A stretch of DNA of 59,461 bases. It comes from Alphaproteobacteria bacterium (GTDB lineage Bacteria > Pseudomonadota > Alphaproteobacteria > Rickettsiales > VGDC01). The notes below the pieces were generated by a model, which worked only from the letters and a program-made list of their open reading frames with translations, made no database searches and was not told the origin of the DNA. The stretch spans positions 1 through 59,461 of the forward strand of contig JAKUPQ010000006.1 of the NCBI GenBank assembly GCA_022450665.1. Reading direction: 5' to 3'. Positions 55,442 to 59,461 of the stretch are shown in pieces. Numbering within the stretch: position 1 is the stretch's first letter; every line of letters starts with the position of its first letter. Position numbers and translations under genes: made by a program.

Positions 55442-57862
55442 TTAGTAACTGCTTGATTTTGCATTTACTTCGCCATACGGCACCCAGATATTCTTCACCT
55501 GTGTTGCGTGCCGCAAGAATTCTTGTCCTTCGGATTGTGTACGATTATACCAATCGCGCTGTTTTCCATAGTTGCAGAAGCTGCGTTTAAGGTTGCCGGT
55601 AGAATGTTCTTCTACAAGGGCGCTGCCATCCGCTTGGGGGCCAAAATACCATACTGCATCGACATTATCATGTTCGGCAAGGGTTTTGGCCAGCACATCT
55701 CGCTGTCCTGTTATAATATTAATCACGCCCGCTGGCAAGTCTGATGTGTCAAGAATCTGATAAAAATCAGTTGCTGCAAGGGGAAAGCGCTCTGAGGGAA
55801 CTGCTAACACGGTATTTCCCATTGCAATAGCAGGGGCAATTAGCGAGATAAAACCAAGCAACGGCGCTTCATCAGGACAGAGAATACCAATCACGCCTAC
55901 GGCTTCATTAAGCGCAAGAGTGATGTTACGAAGCGGGGCTGCATGAACAGCGCCATCGTATTTATCTGCCCATGCGGCATAGGTAAACAGCCGCTCTATA
56001 CTAGTTTGCACTTCTTTTTGCGCTTCTTTGTCCGTGCATCCGGTCATGCTACGGATACGGTTGGCGAATTCATCGGCACGCGCGCTCAGGTTTTCGGCGA
56101 TATAATATAATATTTGTGCCTTATTGTGCTGTGTAGCGCCAGCCCAGCCAGAAGCTTTGCGTGCGGCTTCTACGGCGTTGCGGATGTCTTTGCGATTGCC
56201 ATCGCCCACTTCGCCCAGCAAAATTCCGTCATGCGCCAGCACTTTACGACAGACTTCGCCATCGGGGCGGGTTTGCTTGCCGCCAACATATAGCTTGGCA
56301 GTGCGGTCTATGCTGGTAACGCCTTCGGGAAGGCGAGCAGATGGTAGCTTTTCAGCTTTTGCGTAGTTTGGCAAATCGCGCATAAATTTAGGCTTTAAAT
56401 ACGCATACATGCCTTCTTTACCGCCTTCGCGTCCAAAGCCGGATTCTTTGACGCCACCAAACCCACATGCCGCGTCAAATTGGTTGGTGGTATTTACCCA
56501 CACCACGCCGCATTTCAGCTTAGGAACAATATCCAGCGCAAGATTCAGGTTTTCACTCCACAGTGAAGCTGCCAGCCCATAGCGGCTGTTATTGGCAATA
56601 TCCAGTGCTTCATCAGATGTGCGGAAGGTCATTGCTACAATGACAGGGCCAAAAATTTCTTCCTGCGCTAATGTGGCGGTTGGAGTAACATTGGTAAATA
56701 ACGCGGGTGCTACAAAACAGCCATTATCCGGGCAATCCCAGCTTGGCTGATACAGTATTCCGCCTTCTTTGACCCCAATATCAATCATGCGCTGGATGTT
56801 TTCCATCTGGCTTTTATCTACCACCGCACCAATATCTGTACATTTATCAAGCGGATTTCCAAGGCGCAATGTTTCCATGCGTGTTTTAAGTTTGGCAATA
56901 AACTTTTCCGTAATGCCTTCTTGCAACAACAAGCGTGATCCGCCGCAGCATACTTCGCCTTGATTAAACCAAATAGCATCTACTACGCCTTCCACGGCGC
57001 TGTCTAAATCGGCATCTTCAAACACAATAATGGGAGCTTTTCCGCCCCGCTCTATTGTAAGGCTTTTGCCCGTTCCGGCAGCGGCTTTGCGAATAATGCG
57101 TCCCACCTCGGTCGATCCGGTAAAGGCCAGTTTATCGATGCCGGGATGGGTGGTCACTGCCGCGCCAGTTGTGCCATCGCCGGTGATGATGTTCACAACG
57201 CCTTTGGGTAGACCCGCCTCTTGGCAAATTTCTGCAAAAAGTAAGGCGGTTAGACTGGTAAATTCTGCGGGTTTTAGCACCACGGTATTTCCAGCGGCTA
57301 AAGCAGGGGCGATTTTCCAGGCCATCATAAGCAGCGGGAAGTTCCAGGGAATCACTTGCCCTACCACGCCGCAGGCCTCATAATCAGGAAATTCACTTTC
57401 CAATAATTGCGCCCAGCCGGCATGATGATAAAAATGCCGCGCCACCAAAGGCACATCTGCATCGCGGGTTTCACGAAACGGCTTGCCATTGTCTAATACT
57501 TCAAGCACCGCAAATAAACGGGCATGTTTTTGCATCAAACGCGCAATGGCATATAAATACTTTGCGCGCTCATGGCCGCTGAGTGCTTGCCAGGGTTTTT
57601 GCGCGGCGCGGGCAGCTTTTACTGCTGCATTCACATCTTTCTCGCTGGCTTGGGCAATATCGCCTAATTTCTCATCTGTAGCGGGGTTCGTTGTGGCAAA
57701 CCACGCATTGGACTCGGGGGTAACAAACTTACCATTTATAAACAGATTAAATGTACGTTTATGTTCATCCAGCCATGCCTGTGCGGCATCGGTATTTTCT
57801 AATGCAGGACCATACTCCATTGTTTCAAAAATTTCTGCCACGGTGGGTGCTTTCGTTGTCAT
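55442..57862 (-). CDS. ALDH16-type double-domain aldehyde dehydrogenase
   Basis: This 806-residue protein has two aldehyde-dehydrogenase folds. The first (about residues 25-490) is complete. It has IPWNFPLLMMAWKIAPALA, TIERGGKAP (general-base Glu) and the catalytic cysteine in NQGEVCCGGSR near residue 302. The second (about 500-800) resembles the fold but has no NQGxxC segment; it ends with the ALDH16-like HSTGNLKRSFCNYG. Such proteins oxidise aldehydes with NAD+. The gene follows deoC after 12 bases and has AAGGAG before its ATG. The likely aldehyde is acetaldehyde from deoxyribose-5-phosphate, though others are possible. Confidence 0.92.
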   Translation of the reverse strand: MTTKAPTVAEIFETMEYGPALENTDAAQAWLDEHKRTFNLFINGKFVTPESNAWFATTNPATDEKLGDIAQASEKDVNAAVKAARAAQKPWQALSGHERAKYLYAIARLMQKHARLFAVLEVLDNGKPFRETRDADVPLVARHFYHHAGWAQLLESEFPDYEACGVVGQVIPWNFPLLMMAWKIAPALAAGNTVVLKPAEFTSLTALLFAEICQEAGLPKGVVNIITGDGTTGAAVTTHPGIDKLAFTGSTEVGRIIRKAAAGTGKSLTIERGGKAPIIVFEDADLDSAVEGVVDAIWFNQGEVCCGGSRLLLQEGITEKFIAKLKTRMETLRLGNPLDKCTDIGAVVDKSQMENIQRMIDIGVKEGGILYQPSWDCPDNGCFVAPALFTNVTPTATLAQEEIFGPVIVAMTFRTSDEALDIANNSRYGLAASLWSENLNLALDIVPKLKCGVVWVNTTNQFDAACGFGGVKESGFGREGGKEGMYAYLKPKFMRDLPNYAKAEKLPSARLPEGVTSIDRTAKLYVGGKQTRPDGEVCRKVLAHDGILLGEVGDGNRKDIRNAVEAARKASGWAGATQHNKAQILYYIAENLSARADEFANRIRSMTGCTDKEAQKEVQTSIERLFTYAAWADKYDGAVHAAPLRNITLALNEAVGVIGILCPDEAPLLGFISLIAPAIAMGNTVLAVPSERFPLAATDFYQILDTSDLPAGVINIITGQRDVLAKTLAEHDNVDAVWYFGPQADGSALVEEHSTGNLKRSFCNYGKQRDWYNRTQSEGQEFLRHATQVKNIWVPYGEVNAKSSSY

Positions 57863-57874
57863 TATATATTCTCC

Positions 57875-58897
57875 TTATGCCATGGGGTGGCGGAAATTGG
57901 CCGAATAGCGACCAGTGACAAAATGTTCGATCTGGCGTTCTATGTCGCCCAGCAATGATGAGGCGCCAAAACGGAACCATTCAGGCTCCAACCAATCGCG
58001 TCCTAATTCTTCTTTCATCAAAAACTGATAGTTCATTGCATCTTTTGCAGTTGAGATGCCGCCTGCAGGTTTATACCCTACCTGATGTCCGGTGGCGTCC
58101 ATATATTCGCGGATCATGCGAACCATGGTCAGGCTGACAGGCAGGGTAGCATTGGTGGCTTCTTTGCCGGTGGAGGTCTTAATAAAATCGGATCCTGCCA
58201 TCATGCTTATCATGCTGGCCTTTGCAACATTGCGCAGGGTTTTCAACTCTCCGGTAGCAAGAATTGTTTTCATGCGTGCGTCACCACATACTTCACGGAA
58301 GGCTTTTACTTCATCGTAAAGTGCCTGCCAGTTTTGTGTAAGCACATAGCTGCGGGTGATTACGATATCAATTTCTTTTGCACCAGCGGCAACGCTGGCT
58401 TCTACTTCCTGTATGCGCTGCTTGAAGGGCGACAGACCGGCGGGAAATCCGGTGGATACGGCGGCAACTGGAATATTAGTTCCGGCCAGTGCTTTTACGG
58501 CAGTGGGTACCATTTCGTGATACACGCACACAGCGCCGGTGGTGAGTTTGTGGCCGCCCATGCCCAACGCTTCCAGCAAATCCTGACGCACTGGCTGCGC
58601 GGCTTTAGCGCATAAACGCTGCACACGCCCTACTGTATCGTCGCCGCTTAGGGTGGTTAGGTCGATGCAGGAAATAGCTTTGAGCAGCCATGCGGCCTGC
58701 CATTGTTTTTTAACAGTGCGACGTTTGGTAAGGGTGGTGGCGCGACGTTCTACTGCGGTAAGATTTACCTGTAAATCCTCTACCCAATCTAAATGAAAAT
58801 CCGTTCCTGGGTTGCGTGTTACCGTCTTTTTATCTATAGCGACAGGAAGCGTATGTATTTTTTGAGAATCGGTAGATTTTATTGTGTTTTGAGCCAT
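57875..58897 (-). CDS. deoC: Deoxyribose-phosphate aldolase
   Basis: This 340-residue enzyme cleaves 2-deoxyribose-5-phosphate to acetaldehyde and glyceraldehyde-3-phosphate. The Schiff-base lysine is in DFIKTSTGK (about residue 237) and the second catalytic lysine in GYKPAGG (about 275). Start: ATG 58897 follows AGAGGTAATC; an upstream TTG/ATG-type extension is not needed. The N-terminal part is about 70 residues longer than in E. coli, with a basic region RRATTLTKRRTVKKQW. It forms an operon with the double aldehyde dehydrogenase, fitting deoxyribose/nucleoside catabolism. Confidence 0.94.
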   Translation of the reverse strand: MAQNTIKSTDSQKIHTLPVAIDKKTVTRNPGTDFHLDWVEDLQVNLTAVERRATTLTKRRTVKKQWQAAWLLKAISCIDLTTLSGDDTVGRVQRLCAKAAQPVRQDLLEALGMGGHKLTTGAVCVYHEMVPTAVKALAGTNIPVAAVSTGFPAGLSPFKQRIQEVEASVAAGAKEIDIVITRSYVLTQNWQALYDEVKAFREVCGDARMKTILATGELKTLRNVAKASMISMMAGSDFIKTSTGKEATNATLPVSLTMVRMIREYMDATGHQVGYKPAGGISTAKDAMNYQFLMKEELGRDWLEPEWFRFGASSLLGDIERQIEHFVTGRYSANFRHPMA

Positions 58898-58977
58898 GAT
58901 TACCTCTTTTATATCAACGCAAAAACTGCGTTCGCGCACCATTTATGCCGGTGCTTCAATATCTAAAAACAGGCAGG

Positions 58978-59007
58978 TATTGTGAGGTTTTGGTAGGGTA
59001 AAGTCAA
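58978..59007 (-). promoter_or_regulatory. Candidate sigma-70 promoter of deoC
   Basis: On the minus strand TTGACT (59002-59007) and ACAATA (58978-58983) are 18 bases apart and about 85 bases upstream of the deoC start. The match is good at -35 and moderate at -10. Confidence 0.4.
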
Positions 59008-59025
59008 GTAATTGGCGCAGTGGAA

Positions 59026-59223
59026 TTATTCCGGTTGCATTTTGGTTTCTGCTTGGCGCAGACCGCTGCAAATTCTTGGGGTGCTGATTTGAGATTCATT
59101 GGCGTTGCAATACGCCTGAGTGGCAAAATATGCAATAATAATAGCAATAACAGGGATAATCAAAGCCAGCGCATATGCGGGATATACAAAAATAGAGCGA
59201 CTAGATTTTTTAGGACTCTGCAT
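59026..59223 (-). CDS. Small single-helix membrane protein between trpA and deoC
   Basis: This 65-residue protein has a basic N-terminus and one membrane helix (about residues 14-36, ALALIIPVIAIIIAYF). A short C-terminal part with two Cys follows. A strong ribosome site, GAGGTGAG, lies eight bases upstream of the ATG, which supports expression. It lies 96 bases downstream of the trpA stop on the same strand, so it may be the last gene of that unit. No family was recognised and no function is proposed. Confidence 0.6.
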   Translation of the reverse strand: MQSPKKSSRSIFVYPAYALALIIPVIAIIIAYFATQAYCNANESQISTPRICSGLRQAETKMQPE

Positions 59224-59319
59224 GGACTGATCTCACCTCAGTTTTATTATCATTGCAAATGATGCATTAAAAACATACACGGGCAATTTGCACCATGCAA
59301 CCCTCGCTTGAGCGTAATT

Positions 59320-59461
59320 TTAACTTATTTTATCATTTTGGAGGGCATTTGCCAAATTTCTTACCAAAGCAATTGTATCTTCATGTCCACGGGTGTGCAA
59401 AGAGGCCACAATGGCAGAGCCAACCACTACAGCGTCGGAAAAACGTCCAATTTCGGCTGCT
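59320..59461 (-). CDS. trpA: Tryptophan synthase alpha subunit (C-terminal end only)
   Basis: The last 46 residues of a minus-strand gene that runs off the right edge of the window. AAEIGRFSDAVVVGSAIV is the typical phosphate-binding end of TrpA, where ADGVVVGSAIV-type strings are common. A helical tail then ends in NALQNDKIS. TrpA cleaves indole-glycerol phosphate in the alpha subunit of tryptophan synthase. The rest of the gene and trpB would lie beyond the window. Confidence 0.82.
   Translation of the reverse strand, partial: AAEIGRFSDAVVVGSAIVASLHTRGHEDTIALVRNLANALQNDKIS

Overview
The window looks like chromosomal DNA of a Gram-negative proteobacterium, most likely an alphaproteobacterium of moderate GC (judged by eye, not computed). 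Supporting signs are proteobacterial-type gltB/gltD, typA and the end of trpA, a tesA-ybbA-ybbP-like block, a Wzx/Wzy exopolysaccharide locus with its own outer-membrane barrel, and RTX proteins for type I secretion. No rRNA, tRNA, CRISPR array, insertion sequence or prophage was recognised.

Layout. (1) 1-6372: two convergent genes for very large secreted polysaccharide-associated proteins. One is a 5'-truncated malectin/Ig-like/propeller/CBM protein. The other has four CBM60-like modules, a right-handed beta-helix and an RTX tail. (2) 7162-26124: an exopolysaccharide locus. The forward arm has galU, rfbA, an RTX-repeat protein, ugd, a Wzc-type tyrosine kinase, a GT2, a hexapeptide acyltransferase, an outer-membrane beta-barrel and a short Wza-like lipoprotein. 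The reverse arm has a PPP-type phosphatase, a WbaP-like initiating transferase, a double glycosyltransferase, and, as a separate block, Wzx and Wzy. Another GT2 is read forward between the last two blocks. (3) 26729-33475: TetR regulator and glutamate synthase gltD-gltB. (4) 33424-38273: CHASE-PAS-GGDEF diguanylate cyclase, divergent from a PAS-PAS histidine kinase coupled to a receiver/RsbW-like ATPase fusion. (5) 38360-46203: an RlmD/TrmA-type RNA methyltransferase and typA, then an ybbA-ybbP-GH114 operon divergent from tesA. (6) 46341-55339: small envelope and stress-type genes: TspO, DUF1328, CsbD, two lone receivers, several unknown exported proteins, an ECF sigma/anti-sigma-like pair with a periplasmic repeat protein, and a DMT exporter. 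(7) 55442-59461: deoC with an ALDH16-type double aldehyde dehydrogenase, a small membrane protein, and the 3' end of trpA.

How it works together (inference). GalU, RfbA and Ugd make nucleotide sugars. The WbaP-like enzyme starts the lipid-linked repeat unit and the glycosyltransferases extend it. Wzx flips it, Wzy polymerises it, and Wzc, the short Wza and the beta-barrel control and export the polymer. The secreted RTX/CBM proteins probably bind, trim or organise the matrix. A nearby diguanylate cyclase and a histidine kinase/receiver-kinase pair could link signalling to this sessile lifestyle.

The points most worth following up are an A9 homopolymer at the junction of the fused glycosyltransferases, whose length decides between one fused protein and two overlapping genes; the short-OPX plus beta-barrel export pair; the receiver-RsbW-like kinase fusion; an inverted repeat placed exactly between -35 and -10 of a putative exopolysaccharide promoter; and the multi-CBM RTX beta-helix protein.
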